Numbered from the stretch's first letter, positions 26,834 to 36,753 are shown. The stretch is DNA of 64,000 nt from an uncultured Ignavibacteriota bacterium (GCA_903884005.1 CAISDA010000033.1:124001-188000), one strand, 5' to 3'. The notes: generated from the letters alone by a model not told the origin. A program made the numbers and translations.

Positions 26834-28585
26834 TTAATGCGACCACGGCCAGGGCTTGGCTTTTATCCTGATCGCTTCACGCTCCCACAGTCGCGATAAC
26901 TCTTTCACTTTCTCCGCGTGCGTCGGCGCCAGATCGTTCGTCTCGGACGGGTCCCGATCCATATCGTATAATTCCCATGCGCGTTCATCTTCCGGTGTGA
27001 ATTTTTTCCTCGTCTCCACCTTCGCAACGAGCTTCCATTGATCCACTCTGATGGCGCGATTACCGACGTGCTCCCAGAAGAGATAGTCGCGTTTGATCGG
27101 CTTATTGCTGAATGCCGGCACGAGACTCTTGCCTTCAATGGGTTGAATGGTATGTCCGTTAAATTTCTGCGGATACGGAACACCGGTGATCTCGAGGCAT
27201 GTCGCCATGATATCGATGAGGTGGGAATTTTGCGTCCGCAGTTCGCCTTTCGCGGCAATGCCAGCCGGCCACTGCACGATCAGCGGCGAAGCAATTCCGC
27301 CTTCATGCACCCATTGCTTATACATGCGGAATGGCGTATTGCTCACATTCGCCCATTCAATGCCATACGCCGTCCATGTATCGGGGCCGCCGGGCATCAC
27401 GCCTCGTCCGCTCCGCACAAATCTCCCGTCACGCGTGTAGGCCGGTACTTTTCCCAAAAAAATGGATTCCGCAGGGATCGGCTTCAGCACTTTCTGCGCA
27501 TCGGTCAAGGGAACTTCCGGTGCTTCGACGCCCTGGGGTTCGGCGCATCCGCCGTTGTCGTGCATGTAGAAGATGACGGTATTGTGAAGTTCTCCGTTTT
27601 GTTCGAGCGCCGAAACGATGCGGCCGATTCCTCCATCCATGATGCTGATCATTGCAGCATACACTTCCATGCGGCGCGCCTGCCACTGCTTCATCGTCTC
27701 ATCCTTCCACGCCGGGATCTCGACCCCCCGCTCGGTGAGCACGCACTGGTCGCTGATGATACCCAATTCTTTCAGCTTCGTAAACCGCCGGACACGCATC
27801 GAGTCCCATCCGACATCGTACATGCCCTTGTATTTTTGCACTTCGTTCTCGGGAGCATGCATCGGCCAGTGCGCGGCCGTATAGGCGACGTAAAAGAAAA
27901 ATGGTTTGTCCTTCGGATGCTCATTGATAAATTTTACCGCCGTATCGCTGATCGCGTTCGTGTAATAGAAATCCTTCGTGGGCGGAACGAATGTATTATT
28001 GCTGATCAACGTGCCGGGGTCGTAGTAACTGCCCGAGCCGTTCAGCGTACCGAAGTAGCGCTGGAACCCCCGCTGACACGGCCAATTGCTCTTGTCTCCG
28101 TCCTTCGCCAGGTTTTTCGCGATGTGCCATTTTCCCGTCATGTATGTCGCGTAGCCCGCCTGCTGAAACACTTCCGCCATGGTGACAGCGTTCTTACTCA
28201 GATCGTCGCGATATCCCTCTTCCTCGTAGTTCTCCGTCGCAAGCATACCCATCTCGGCCTCATGCGCATACAAGCCGGTCAGTAACGATGCGCGCGAGGG
28301 ACTGCACCGCGCCGTGTTATAATAGTGCGTGAACCGAACGCCGTTGCCCGCGAGCTTGTCTATATTCGGTGTACGTATTTCGGATCCATAGCACCCGATA
28401 TCGGAAAATCCCATGTCGTCCGTCAAGATCACCATTACATTCGGACGCTTGTTCCTCGCCTGCGCATCCATGAGTGATGGCTTCAGCCAGGCAAGCGCCA
28501 GGAGCGCTGTGAATACCAATTTTAAAGTCTGTGCGCGCAAGTGCCGCACCCGTTTTCTCAACGACGATGTTCGTGAGTTGTGCAT
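26834..28585 (-). CDS. Arylsulfatase A-like sulfatase
   Basis: Sulfatase of 583 residues, arylsulfatase A-like (probably the S1_4 type). Unlike the four neighbours it has a Sec-type signal with a long basic n-region (hydrophobic core about 22-40) and no twin Arg-Arg-x-Phe motif. Metal pair TDDMGFSDIGCYG (Asp56-57), formylglycine motif CSPSRASLLTG with Cys94, GKWHIAK, HDNGGCAEPQG and the lid-like segment around FVRSGRGVMPGGPDTW typical of this group. GGGAGA six bases before the ATG at 28585 supports the start. It presumably desulfates fragments in the periplasm. It follows a PL6 lyase gene, with a dispersed hairpin between them. Confidence 0.88.
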   Translation of the reverse strand: MHNSRTSSLRKRVRHLRAQTLKLVFTALLALAWLKPSLMDAQARNKRPNVMVILTDDMGFSDIGCYGSEIRTPNIDKLAGNGVRFTHYYNTARCSPSRASLLTGLYAHEAEMGMLATENYEEEGYRDDLSKNAVTMAEVFQQAGYATYMTGKWHIAKNLAKDGDKSNWPCQRGFQRYFGTLNGSGSYYDPGTLISNNTFVPPTKDFYYTNAISDTAVKFINEHPKDKPFFFYVAYTAAHWPMHAPENEVQKYKGMYDVGWDSMRVRRFTKLKELGIISDQCVLTERGVEIPAWKDETMKQWQARRMEVYAAMISIMDGGIGRIVSALEQNGELHNTVIFYMHDNGGCAEPQGVEAPEVPLTDAQKVLKPIPAESIFLGKVPAYTRDGRFVRSGRGVMPGGPDTWTAYGIEWANVSNTPFRMYKQWVHEGGIASPLIVQWPAGIAAKGELRTQNSHLIDIMATCLEITGVPYPQKFNGHTIQPIEGKSLVPAFSNKPIKRDYLFWEHVGNRAIRVDQWKLVAKVETRKKFTPEDERAWELYDMDRDPSETNDLAPTHAEKVKELSRLWEREAIRIKAKPWPWSH

Positions 28586-28630
28586 TTCGTTCTCCCGATG
28601 TTAATAATCAGCGTCATTACGCGATTCAGT

Positions 28631-28650
28631 GGGCGAGATACATCTCGCCC
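28631..28650. repeat. GGGCGAGAT hairpin repeat, copy 2
   Basis: Perfect 9-bp arms GGGCGAGAT (28631-28639) and ATCTCGCCC (28642-28650) with loop AC, between the arylsulfatase and PL6 genes. A related imperfect hairpin follows (GGGCAACA 28686-28693 with TGTCGCCC 28698-28705, one mismatch). Same family as the copies at 2993, 36835 and 57271. Confidence 0.75.
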
Positions 28651-28718
28651 TCCAATGCATCGTCCGGTAATGCAAGCGTTATGTAGGGCAACACTCATGT
28701 CGCCCGATAAAGAATTCT

Positions 28719-30185
28719 TTATTTTCCATTCACTTGCCAGGAGGGACCGACATTTTCACCCCGAAGGATGTCTTCGTGTGCATTCTGAGACAGGCCATAG
28801 GCACCCGGCGAAGGAAGCACACCCGTGGTACCCTGAGCGGGTTCGCGCATCGTGAAGCCGTTCGCAGCCGACGGCACAGTCACTTTTCCACCGATGCAGA
28901 CATTGCCCGAGAATTTATTCGGCCGGAATTTCACGACATCGAACGGCGGGGTCATGTCCTGTGCGGTTTCTTCGACAACGTCGCGGCCGGGAGCCTTTAC
29001 AATGAAATTGTTTGCAATTGCATTATGTTCAGGAAGGAGGATCAGCTGCGCCGCGGGCCATTTGTTCTTGTACCGATAGCCCATGACGAAGTCGGGGCCT
29101 TCGCTGTTCACGAGCGTGTTATTCGCAATTACACAATCGTGCACCCAGCCATACGTCGCCATGCGTCCGAGGGGCGCGTCCGGGGATAATTTGGGTTCGT
29201 ACGAGCCCGTCAAACCTTTTTCGATGTACTCGCCGCACATCAAGCGGATGCCGCTCTGACAGTCCCGGATCACATTATTGACGATCGTATGCCCGTGACC
29301 CGCAATGCGTATCCCCCACGATCTGGGCCCCTTCTCCCCGAGAATGACGTTGCCCTCGATGCGATTGCCATCGCCCATGCGCAGCGATATCTCGCCCTGC
29401 GACGCACGAATGATGTTGTTACGCACGATATTGCTGTCGGATTTCAACGAGATGATCTCCGTGCCCTCGCCATCGGCGTGGTCGAAGAGATTCTGCTCGA
29501 TCATGAAGAACGCGCCCTTCTCTCCCTTCCCGCGCACATCGTGATGCCCATAACCGAAGATGCGGAAGATCTCGCGCCCGTTGTTGTCGGCAATATAGGG
29601 AATGTCTCTGACCACGCAATGGTCGACCCGGTTGTGCCGGCTGCCCTCATCATCATTGCCGACCACGGGCTCGTTGTTGCTCTTTCCCGTGAGGAGGCAA
29701 TGGTCCATTCTGTTCGCATTTCCCGCAAAATACACGTAATAATATTTCGTCATCGGATCGGCGGTCGTGAAATCGACGATAGCCGATTCCGTCAGCCTGC
29801 AGTTGTCGGCATTGAAGCGGACGACGGCGAAATATTTTTTGTCATACGTTCCGCCTCCGTCTTTGAAGCAAAGCCCTGACACGGTCTGCCATTTCGCAGA
29901 AAAGACGAGCTGCGATGTTCCGCGCAGAATGACGGCGCCGTTCGTCTCGGCTTTCAGGCTCACCGGCGCAGAGACTGTGCCCGGCTTCGTCATGTCGATA
30001 CGCACGTCCTGCCAGATGCCGTTCTTCATCACGATCGTCGTCCCCGGCCGTGCTGCGGCAAGCGCCGCGTGTAATTCTTTTGCATTTGAAACGCGTGTTT
30101 CCGCCGCTGCAAGCCCGGACATGACAATACCGCAGCACACCACCATCCGCATCACTCTGTTCATTGTTCGATTATGTAATACCAT
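28719..30185 (-). CDS. PL6 polysaccharide lyase (alginate lyase/chondroitinase B type), no sorting domain
   Basis: Exported parallel beta-helix lyase of 488 residues. Signal peptide 1-28. PL6 hallmarks: NRMDHC, NRVDHC, catalytic Lys248 in EIISLKSDSN and Arg269 in EISLRMGDGN. The first of the two calcium-binding acids found before the catalytic Lys in PL6 (ExE at -7/-5) is Gly here, so metal use may differ. It would beta-eliminate within a uronic-acid polymer (alginate or dermatan-like). It ends without a T9SS domain, so periplasmic. AGAGGG just before the ATG at 30185 supports that start over later ATGs at 30164 and 30152. It follows a sulfatase by 66 bases. Confidence 0.85.
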   Translation of the reverse strand: MVLHNRTMNRVMRMVVCCGIVMSGLAAAETRVSNAKELHAALAAARPGTTIVMKNGIWQDVRIDMTKPGTVSAPVSLKAETNGAVILRGTSQLVFSAKWQTVSGLCFKDGGGTYDKKYFAVVRFNADNCRLTESAIVDFTTADPMTKYYYVYFAGNANRMDHCLLTGKSNNEPVVGNDDEGSRHNRVDHCVVRDIPYIADNNGREIFRIFGYGHHDVRGKGEKGAFFMIEQNLFDHADGEGTEIISLKSDSNIVRNNIIRASQGEISLRMGDGNRIEGNVILGEKGPRSWGIRIAGHGHTIVNNVIRDCQSGIRLMCGEYIEKGLTGSYEPKLSPDAPLGRMATYGWVHDCVIANNTLVNSEGPDFVMGYRYKNKWPAAQLILLPEHNAIANNFIVKAPGRDVVEETAQDMTPPFDVVKFRPNKFSGNVCIGGKVTVPSAANGFTMREPAQGTTGVLPSPGAYGLSQNAHEDILRGENVGPSWQVNGK

Positions 30186-30251
30186 GATCCCTCTGTTGCA
30201 TGTGGTAATGAAATGATGCGAACCGGTTGTTCGCGTGATTTGTCGGCACCG

Positions 30252-31775
30252 TTATTCTTCGTAATCAATTTTATTTTTCGGCCGGTCTTTTTTTCGCGTG
30301 TCTTTCGCTTTTTCAGCGGCGCGGATCTGCTGGATCGACCGGTTCTCCACCAGGGGCGTGAGCCCGCGATGCGTCAGATTGGCCATCAGCTCCTTCTTCA
30401 GTTTCTCCTTGATCGCGGCATACGACGGATCGTCGATATAATTGATCGTCTCACCGGGATTCGTCGCCACGTCCGTCAGCATTTCCGGATTACCGGGCAG
30501 CTCATACACCGTAAATTTATACCTGCCATCGGTGATCTGATACGCGTTATAATCTTCGGTGACGATGTATTCGCGGTCGGGTTTCTTTCCCGTGCCCGTC
30601 AGCAGCGGCTTGAGTGAAACACCGGTAATATTCTTCGGCCGCGCGATGCCGGCCAAATCGCAGATCGTCGGCATGATGTCCAGGCCGTTACAGGTCAGCG
30701 TCGAATTGTCGGCGAAATTGGACTTAATGCCTTTCCCCGCAAATATCAACGGCACTCGCTGGCTTTCCTCGAACATGACGTTTTTCGTGATCAATCCATG
30801 CGACCGGTTCATCTCTCCGTGATCGGATGTGAACACGATGATCGTCGTTTCTTCAAGGCCCGATTTTTTCAACGCACTCAGCGCGCGGCCGATCTGCGCA
30901 TCGACACTTTCTGTTAACCGATAGTACATCCAGTTATAAAGATCCCACTGGGCGTCATCCCATTTCCGTCCCTGCACGCTCATATTCACCATCTCCGGCT
31001 GTTCGCCGTTAATGGGGGCGATGTTCGCCGGACGAGGCGGGATCTGCCTGCGATATTCCTCCGCACTCAAGGATTTTTGCACGGCGAGCAATCGCTTCGT
31101 TTCGCGCGCATTGTCTTCCGATAATCCGTCGGGGAAGCGTTTGTCCGCGCCGGCCTTGTAACAGATGTCGTGCGGATTCAGGAATGAGAGAAACAGGAAA
31201 AACGGTTTCTCCTGTTTCCCTTTTCCACGTTCGGCCAGTATTTTTTCGGCATAGATCGCCGGTCCATCATACGGGTCACGGCTATCGAGCGTGAAGCCGT
31301 ATTCGGTCAGATCCTTCGTGCCGTAGAGATGCGTCTTGCCGGAATACAATGTTTCGTATCCCGCCGCGCGGAAGACGTTTCCCAGCGCGCCGTGCGTCAC
31401 AATGGCCTTCACTTTTTTCGGATCCGCGGCGGAGGTGTTCTCCTTCACGCCGACCTCGGACGCATAATGTCCGGTCAAAAGTGAAAACCGCGACGGCATG
31501 CAGACGGGATTGACGCAATAATTTTTTTCAAAGCGATATCCCATCTTTGCAATGGCGTCCATGTTGGGCGTACGCACACTCGTATTGCCCATGCAGCTCA
31601 TCATGGTGTACGACTGCTGGTCGGTCATGATAAACAGGACGTTCGGTTTTTTTGCCGATGCGCCAAGCGCAGCGGAAATTCCTTTTTTCAGCAGTTCTTT
31701 TCCGAAAACCTGCTGCCCGAGTACCGCCGCTCCGGCAGCGACTCCGGCTGCTTGAATAAATTTTCTTCGATCCAC
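30252..31775 (-). CDS. Tat-exported sulfatase, S1 family, coupled to maturase gene
   Basis: Sulfatase of 507 residues with a Tat signal (MDRRKFIQAAGVAAGAAVLG). It has MTDQQS (Asp52) as the first metal site, formylglycine motif CMPSRFSLLTG with Cys92, GKTHLYG and TSDHGEMNRSHG. The C-terminus is basic (KDTRKKDRPKNK). The start codon is GTG at 31775, preceded by GAGGTGA, and only three bases separate it from the stop of the sulfatase-maturase gene, so the two are almost surely translated from one message. That pairing suggests the maturase serves this and the other Cys-type sulfatases of the cluster. Sulfate position and sugar are unknown. Confidence 0.88.
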   Translation of the reverse strand: MDRRKFIQAAGVAAGAAVLGQQVFGKELLKKGISAALGASAKKPNVLFIMTDQQSYTMMSCMGNTSVRTPNMDAIAKMGYRFEKNYCVNPVCMPSRFSLLTGHYASEVGVKENTSAADPKKVKAIVTHGALGNVFRAAGYETLYSGKTHLYGTKDLTEYGFTLDSRDPYDGPAIYAEKILAERGKGKQEKPFFLFLSFLNPHDICYKAGADKRFPDGLSEDNARETKRLLAVQKSLSAEEYRRQIPPRPANIAPINGEQPEMVNMSVQGRKWDDAQWDLYNWMYYRLTESVDAQIGRALSALKKSGLEETTIIVFTSDHGEMNRSHGLITKNVMFEESQRVPLIFAGKGIKSNFADNSTLTCNGLDIMPTICDLAGIARPKNITGVSLKPLLTGTGKKPDREYIVTEDYNAYQITDGRYKFTVYELPGNPEMLTDVATNPGETINYIDDPSYAAIKEKLKKELMANLTHRGLTPLVENRSIQQIRAAEKAKDTRKKDRPKNKIDYEE

Positions 31776-31778
31776 CTG

Positions 31779-32912
31779 TCACCTCTGTTGATTCTGTTTC
31801 CATTGATCCGCTAAGGCGGTTAATTTGGCGTCCGCATGTGCAAAAAATATTTTATACGATTCACAGAAATGATTCGAGCCGTTATCCTGGGCATCGCGCA
31901 TCCTGTCTTTCGTGCAGCCGCCCTGGCATTTTTGCAGCCACTGGCACGACACGCATTCTTCAGGAAGTTTCGCCTTCATGTTCCCGAATTCGGACTGCCG
32001 CGGCGCGTTGAGCATATCGTCGAGCTTGTGCGTCTGTATGTTGCCGAGCTTCCACGCATTCTCCACGAAGAAATCGCATGCATAGACGTCGCCGTTATGT
32101 TCCACGACAACATACTCGCCGCACGTTCTCATGAGTGTGCAGTCGGGCGCCTGCATACCGACATACTTGTGGAACACCGAATCGAAGTAGCGGACGGACG
32201 TGGCCGCCACGCCATCGGTGATGTCTGCATACCAGCAATCGAAGACCTTCGTTAAAAATTCGCCGTACTGTTCCGCCGACACCGAAAACGGCGCCGCCTG
32301 CCCCGGGTTCGCCGCATCGGCCTCCACGCACGGGATGAACTGCATATAATTCAGGCCGAGCTCTTTGTGGAAATTGTAGATCTCTTCCGGAAATTTCACC
32401 GAGTAATCATTCACGACCGAGAGCGCGTTCGTTTCCACTCCCGCTTCGAGCAGCATCTTCGCCTTCGCGTGCACTTTTTTCCATGTTCCCTTGCCCTGAT
32501 TGTTCACGCGGTAGTGATCGTGTACATGTTCGGGACCGTCGATGGAGAGACCGACGAGAAAATTATACTGCACCAGAAATTTCGCCCAGTCCTCGTTCAG
32601 CAGGATCCCGTTCGTCTGCAGGCCGTTGCCGACGGTCTTGCCCTCGCCGTAGAGTTCCTGAAAATGCACGGCCTTCTTGAAGAACGACAGTCCCATTACG
32701 GTCGGTTCGCCGCCCTGCCATCCGAACGACATGTGGGAACCGCTCTGCTCCATCGACTGCTGTATCATTTTTTCGAGCATCGCCACGGACATCCGATGTA
32801 TTTTCGTCTTCGGAAACATCTCCGCCTTCTCCAGATAAAAACAGTACGTGCAATCCAGATTGCAGTCGGGTCCGCTCGGCTTAATGAGCAGCGAGTTCAG
32901 TAGTTTTTTCAT
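31779..32912 (-). CDS. Anaerobic sulfatase-maturating enzyme (radical SAM/SPASM)
   Basis: Cytoplasmic radical SAM enzyme of 377 residues that oxidises the active-site Cys (or Ser) of sulfatases to formylglycine without oxygen. The SAM cluster motif is CNLDCTYC (Cys17, Cys21, Cys24), with the family's FYLEKAEMF following and GWQGGEPTVMGL for SAM binding. The SPASM region holds CTLMRTCGEYVVVE, DVYACDFFV, CVSCQWLQKCQGGC and a last Cys in HFCESYK, enough ligands for two extra Fe-S clusters. It precedes and nearly abuts a Cys-type sulfatase. All five sulfatases of the window have Cys-type sites, which it could modify before Tat or Sec export. Its presence suggests an anaerobic or facultative life. 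Confidence 0.93.
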   Translation of the reverse strand: MKKLLNSLLIKPSGPDCNLDCTYCFYLEKAEMFPKTKIHRMSVAMLEKMIQQSMEQSGSHMSFGWQGGEPTVMGLSFFKKAVHFQELYGEGKTVGNGLQTNGILLNEDWAKFLVQYNFLVGLSIDGPEHVHDHYRVNNQGKGTWKKVHAKAKMLLEAGVETNALSVVNDYSVKFPEEIYNFHKELGLNYMQFIPCVEADAANPGQAAPFSVSAEQYGEFLTKVFDCWYADITDGVAATSVRYFDSVFHKYVGMQAPDCTLMRTCGEYVVVEHNGDVYACDFFVENAWKLGNIQTHKLDDMLNAPRQSEFGNMKAKLPEECVSCQWLQKCQGGCTKDRMRDAQDNGSNHFCESYKIFFAHADAKLTALADQWKQNQQR

Positions 32913-32976
32913 GATGGCACTTCAATAATAATTACTGCGAGCGTTCCACACTGGTACGCCTCAACCGATGCTCCGG

Positions 32977-34680
32977 TTATTTTATGACAGCTAATTTTCG
33001 TGTTGCTGTGCCCTGTCCCGCCTGCAACCGGCAGAAATAGACACCGCTCGGATACCGTGCGGCATTCCAGACTATCTCGTGACTGCCCGCCTGCTGCATC
33101 TCGTCTGCCACAATCTCCGCAACCCTGCCGACGCAATCAACGATCTCCAGACGCACATGCGCTGCTGCCGGAATCTGATAACGGATCGTCGTCGTTGGAT
33201 TAATCGGATTCGGATACGCCTCATGCAAAGCGAATCCGGATGGTCCTGCCTGAAGACTATTCGCCGGCCGCTCCGGTACGCCGGTTGCTGGGCCGCCAAG
33301 ATACGAAGGCCCGACGTCGGCTATCTTCAGAGGCCTGTTCGTTACAGGTCCGGCGGCGTTAAATTCATCGCAGCCGACATCCTTCAGCGTGACGGCTGCC
33401 GGCCGTGATTGCCCGCTGATATCATATGCCAAGGCCGGATCATCATCTATCCCGGCAATGTGAAGTATGGCCGGATAGCCGGCGCTCGCCGCATCTATTG
33501 CAGGACTTCCGGAGGAAAGGCCATAATACCCATCGGCATTGACCACGAGTTTCGGGTCGGCATTTGTCATGCTTGATGGAATAGTAAGTCCCAACGCGCC
33601 TTGATATATATTTCCCGCCCACGAGATGCCTGAGGCTCCACCCGTAAAAATAGTGCCGGAACTTTTTTTGAAAATATTATTTGCCCAGGTATTCCCGGTG
33701 GCATGGGAATCGAATTCCACCGAGGTGCCGTCGACAATCGTATTATGAATGATGTTCACATTGCCGAGATGAGGGACTCCGACCCCGCTGTCATACACAT
33801 ATTTAACGGGAGCCGTGATGCTTCCATCGCCGCAGTTCTGAAAATAGTTGTTATAACAATAGATGTTATTCGCAACTTTGATCCTTATGCCGCCGGACGA
33901 GAGGAAGAAATTGCTATAGGCAATATTGTTGTCGCCAAACCGAAAACAAAAATTACCATGCATGTTATTGTTCATGGTGTTGTACCGAAGAACATTCTGC
34001 GCGCATTTCACGGAAATAACTTCGCTGTCACCCGCTCCAGTGTTTTCAAAATAGCAAAACTCGACAACTGTCCGACAGACGTACGATGATGTGGCACCAT
34101 TGCTGATCCTGATGCATTCATTGCCATTATCCCCGCCCGCCCCAGGCATATTCTTGAAAGAACAATATCTGATCTTTGCATAGCGCGGAATTGTTGCATC
34201 GGGCGATACATGGATGAGATTGCCGATCGGCGCCGTCGTGGGTTTGTTTTCGAAAGCGCTGTAGGAAAGCACATCATATTGGCCTAGCAGATTGATATAT
34301 TTTTGTGCCGAATAGCCGTTGAAATTCAATTGTGTCAACGTATCATTGTTGCCCGAGACGGTAATCACGATGCCGGTAATGCTGCCCGATGTGAATTGAA
34401 ATCCGCTGAATGTCACCGCGCTGCCTGCAATAATAATGCCGTTGGTTCCATTGAGAAACACTCCTCCCGGTGTCGCCGCCCGCACAGTGATATTGTTTGT
34501 GCCGATGTACAGCGTCGAATTCAGATATGTGCCGTTGGCCAGTACAAGCACGTCTCCGGCAGAGGCGGCAGAGATCGCGGTTTGGAGCTCGGAGATCGAG
34601 GAGACGTGTACTTCGGTTGCAGACAACTGCGAACAGAACAAAACAGCTATCAATACAATGACGTTTAAAAAATATTTCAT
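32977..34680 (-). CDS. PL6-like polysaccharide lyase with T9SS sorting domain
   Basis: Secreted beta-helix protein of 567 residues. Signal peptide 1-21. PL6 features: SSISELQTAISAASAGDVLVLANG at the start of the helix, catalytic Lys225 in SEVISVKCAQN and Arg247 in FCFRFGDNN, and SGGIRI. The Glu pair before Lys reads DSE rather than the ExE of well-studied PL6 enzymes. It ends with a T9SS domain (YPNPINPTTTIRYQIP to KLAVIK), so it should act at the cell surface, cutting the intact polymer. Weak purine stretch before the ATG. It lies 64 bases ahead of the maturase gene, in the same direction. Confidence 0.82.
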   Translation of the reverse strand: MKYFLNVIVLIAVLFCSQLSATEVHVSSISELQTAISAASAGDVLVLANGTYLNSTLYIGTNNITVRAATPGGVFLNGTNGIIIAGSAVTFSGFQFTSGSITGIVITVSGNNDTLTQLNFNGYSAQKYINLLGQYDVLSYSAFENKPTTAPIGNLIHVSPDATIPRYAKIRYCSFKNMPGAGGDNGNECIRISNGATSSYVCRTVVEFCYFENTGAGDSEVISVKCAQNVLRYNTMNNNMHGNFCFRFGDNNIAYSNFFLSSGGIRIKVANNIYCYNNYFQNCGDGSITAPVKYVYDSGVGVPHLGNVNIIHNTIVDGTSVEFDSHATGNTWANNIFKKSSGTIFTGGASGISWAGNIYQGALGLTIPSSMTNADPKLVVNADGYYGLSSGSPAIDAASAGYPAILHIAGIDDDPALAYDISGQSRPAAVTLKDVGCDEFNAAGPVTNRPLKIADVGPSYLGGPATGVPERPANSLQAGPSGFALHEAYPNPINPTTTIRYQIPAAAHVRLEIVDCVGRVAEIVADEMQQAGSHEIVWNAARYPSGVYFCRLQAGQGTATRKLAVIK

Positions 34681-34722
34681 TAAGACATCATCTTTCTCAC
34701 AACTACGAATCGAAACAACATT

Positions 34723-34754
34723 CGAAGGACTGAGCGGTGGTGCTCAGTCCTTCG
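34723..34754. terminator. Strong stem-loop after the 662-residue secreted protein gene
   Basis: Perfect 13-bp arms, CGAAGGACTGAGC (34723-34735) and GCTCAGTCCTTCG (34742-34754), with loop GGTGGT. It begins 10 bases past the stop codon of the gene ending at 34765. On the minus strand the bases after the stem are only moderately U-rich, so it may end or stabilise transcripts rather than act as an ideal intrinsic terminator. Confidence 0.6.
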
Positions 34755-34764
34755 ACGTTTTGAC

Positions 34765-36753
34765 TTATTTCATCAGGATCATCTTCTTCGTTTCCGTGAA
34801 CAAACCCGATTTCATGGTGTAGAAGTACATGCCAGAACCGAAGCCTGCCGCATTCCACGTTGCGCTGTATGCGCCCGGCTGTTTTACTTCATTCACGAGT
34901 GTGACTGCTTCCTGGCCAAGCGCGTTATAGATCTTCACAGACACCAATCCCGCCGTAGCGACCCGGTATGAAACGCTGGTGCTCGGATTAAACGGATTCG
35001 GATAATTTTGGTTCAAGCCGAATTCACGCGGTGCCGACGTCATGTTCTCCTGCACGGCGGTTCCGCCGGTCACAGTGACACGAGCAGTATATGATCCTTT
35101 CAGCGCACCTGATTTCAGGAATAACGTGTCGGTGATCGTCAACAACTTGGACGCGGTAACGCCCAATCCGTTGCTGATCGTCACATTCTTCACGGTGTCC
35201 GGCAGCATATTTCCAGTGACCTGCGCGGCGCTTCCATTGAACACGTAGTTCGGTGCCGAGAAGAAAAAATTTCCCATGCGTCCGGCGCAAGTCGTGATCG
35301 TCAGGTTCCCGTTCAGTTTGACCGCATTCAACAGCGAGACGCTGTCCGTGCCCGTATTGAGGGTCAAGTTGTTAAAAATAGTCGTTGAACCCGTGCTGAT
35401 TTTATATCCGGCCGTACTGAATACCGTAGCGGCGCCCTGGCCTAAAACAATTGTCGCCGTTCCCGATATATTCGGAGCCACACCAGCCACAGCCAGTTCA
35501 GCGGTTGAACCGGGTGTGCTGTTAGGGTTCAGGATCGTGAACGTGCCGCTGGTAAAATTCCACGGATTGACTCCACCGGTACCGGTGGTTACTCTGAACG
35601 CATAATCGGTGCCCGGTGTGGGCGTGAGAGATGCAAATCCTTTCGGATCGATGATGATATTCGCACCGTTGACCGTGACTGCCGTAAGACCGCTCATCGC
35701 CATCTTTCCATACACCACGACGGAACCCTTCGTGAATGTCCCCGTAGCACCCAGCACGTATGTCATATCGATCTTGCTGCCTCCCGAACCGACGATGAGA
35801 GAATCCGATGTGTTCACAAGCAGCGCGCCGTACACATTGATGTTGCTATAGATGGTCGCGCCTCCGGTGCCGATGATGTTCATTGCGCAGCTCGTTGCAG
35901 TCAGCGATCCTATTGCGACACTACCGCTTGTCGTCGTAAAATGGTTTGCATTTTGTTCCCATGTGCCGGCGAGAATTCCCAATGGTGTGCCCGCGGCCGT
36001 CACATTAATGCTTGAAATAACCTTGTTGGCGACGGCTGTTTTATTCAACCATATGTTTCTGAACCGTGTCGTTGCACCCGCACCGCTGATCGTCTGGTCG
36101 CCCGCTTTGTTGAACCCTACCTGACAGATGCCCGCGGCATTACCTCGCGACATATCGAATGTGCCGTTGTTCGTCAGGTTGCCGCCGATCGAGAGCGAGT
36201 CATCATACCCGATGTTGAGAACTGCACCGGGAAGTGCGACTGTAGAAGCGTTGGACAGGGTGATGGTATTGGCCGTAAACGACGCGACGGTCACCCACCC
36301 GCCGATGCCGGCGAGTGTGCCGATATTCATACCAGCCGCCACACCGGCAGTTGATGCGACATTGGTGATGGCTGTTGCCAGCGCACCGAGATCGCCGGTG
36401 GTCGTGATTGGCGTTTGTGCTATAAACGTGCCACCCGCGGCAACCGTAATATTTCCTGTAACAGTCATCACTCTGGAAGCGGCGTTATCGAATGTGAGTG
36501 TGCCGCTTGCGCCCTGACCGACAGTGACCGATGCAACAGTAATGTTCGCATTGATTGTGACGGTTGCGCCATTGGCAATAACGACATCATCAGTGGTTCC
36601 GGGAACAGCTCCACCAGCCCACGTTGTTGTTGCGCTCCACGTTCCTCCGGTCGCCGTCGATGTGACCGTTGCTGCCGTCACACTCGCGGTCATGATAACG
36701 CACATCATCACTCCGACAACTGCAGCAATAAAAAATTGTATCCTGTGTTTCAT
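34765..36753 (-). CDS. Large Thr/Gly/Ala-rich secreted protein with T9SS sorting domain
   Basis: Exported protein of 662 residues, low in charged residues and rich in Thr, Ala, Gly, Val. Signal peptide 1-28. The body is a series of beta-strand repeats of the kind seen in autotransporter/G8-like beta-helices (GTWSATTTWAGGAVPGTTDDVVI, ATVTINANITVASVTVGQGASGTLTF). No catalytic motif is visible. It ends with a full sorting domain (NYPNPFNPSTSVSYRV to KKMILMK). GGAGG five to six bases before the ATG at 36753 decides the start over another ATG at 36765. It may be an adhesin or surface-layer protein; its place between module II and the lyase cluster gives no firm role. The low-complexity translation is real: strong start signal, signal peptide and sorting tail. 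Confidence 0.78.
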   Translation of the reverse strand: MKHRIQFFIAAVVGVMMCVIMTASVTAATVTSTATGGTWSATTTWAGGAVPGTTDDVVIANGATVTINANITVASVTVGQGASGTLTFDNAASRVMTVTGNITVAAGGTFIAQTPITTTGDLGALATAITNVASTAGVAAGMNIGTLAGIGGWVTVASFTANTITLSNASTVALPGAVLNIGYDDSLSIGGNLTNNGTFDMSRGNAAGICQVGFNKAGDQTISGAGATTRFRNIWLNKTAVANKVISSINVTAAGTPLGILAGTWEQNANHFTTTSGSVAIGSLTATSCAMNIIGTGGATIYSNINVYGALLVNTSDSLIVGSGGSKIDMTYVLGATGTFTKGSVVVYGKMAMSGLTAVTVNGANIIIDPKGFASLTPTPGTDYAFRVTTGTGGVNPWNFTSGTFTILNPNSTPGSTAELAVAGVAPNISGTATIVLGQGAATVFSTAGYKISTGSTTIFNNLTLNTGTDSVSLLNAVKLNGNLTITTCAGRMGNFFFSAPNYVFNGSAAQVTGNMLPDTVKNVTISNGLGVTASKLLTITDTLFLKSGALKGSYTARVTVTGGTAVQENMTSAPREFGLNQNYPNPFNPSTSVSYRVATAGLVSVKIYNALGQEAVTLVNEVKQPGAYSATWNAAGFGSGMYFYTMKSGLFTETKKMILMK

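Noticed and set aside
34765-36753. Tandem DNA repeat array or non-coding low-complexity DNA
   Set aside because: Despite the biased composition, a strong ribosome site, signal peptide and full T9SS tail show a real gene; no exact tandem units were seen.
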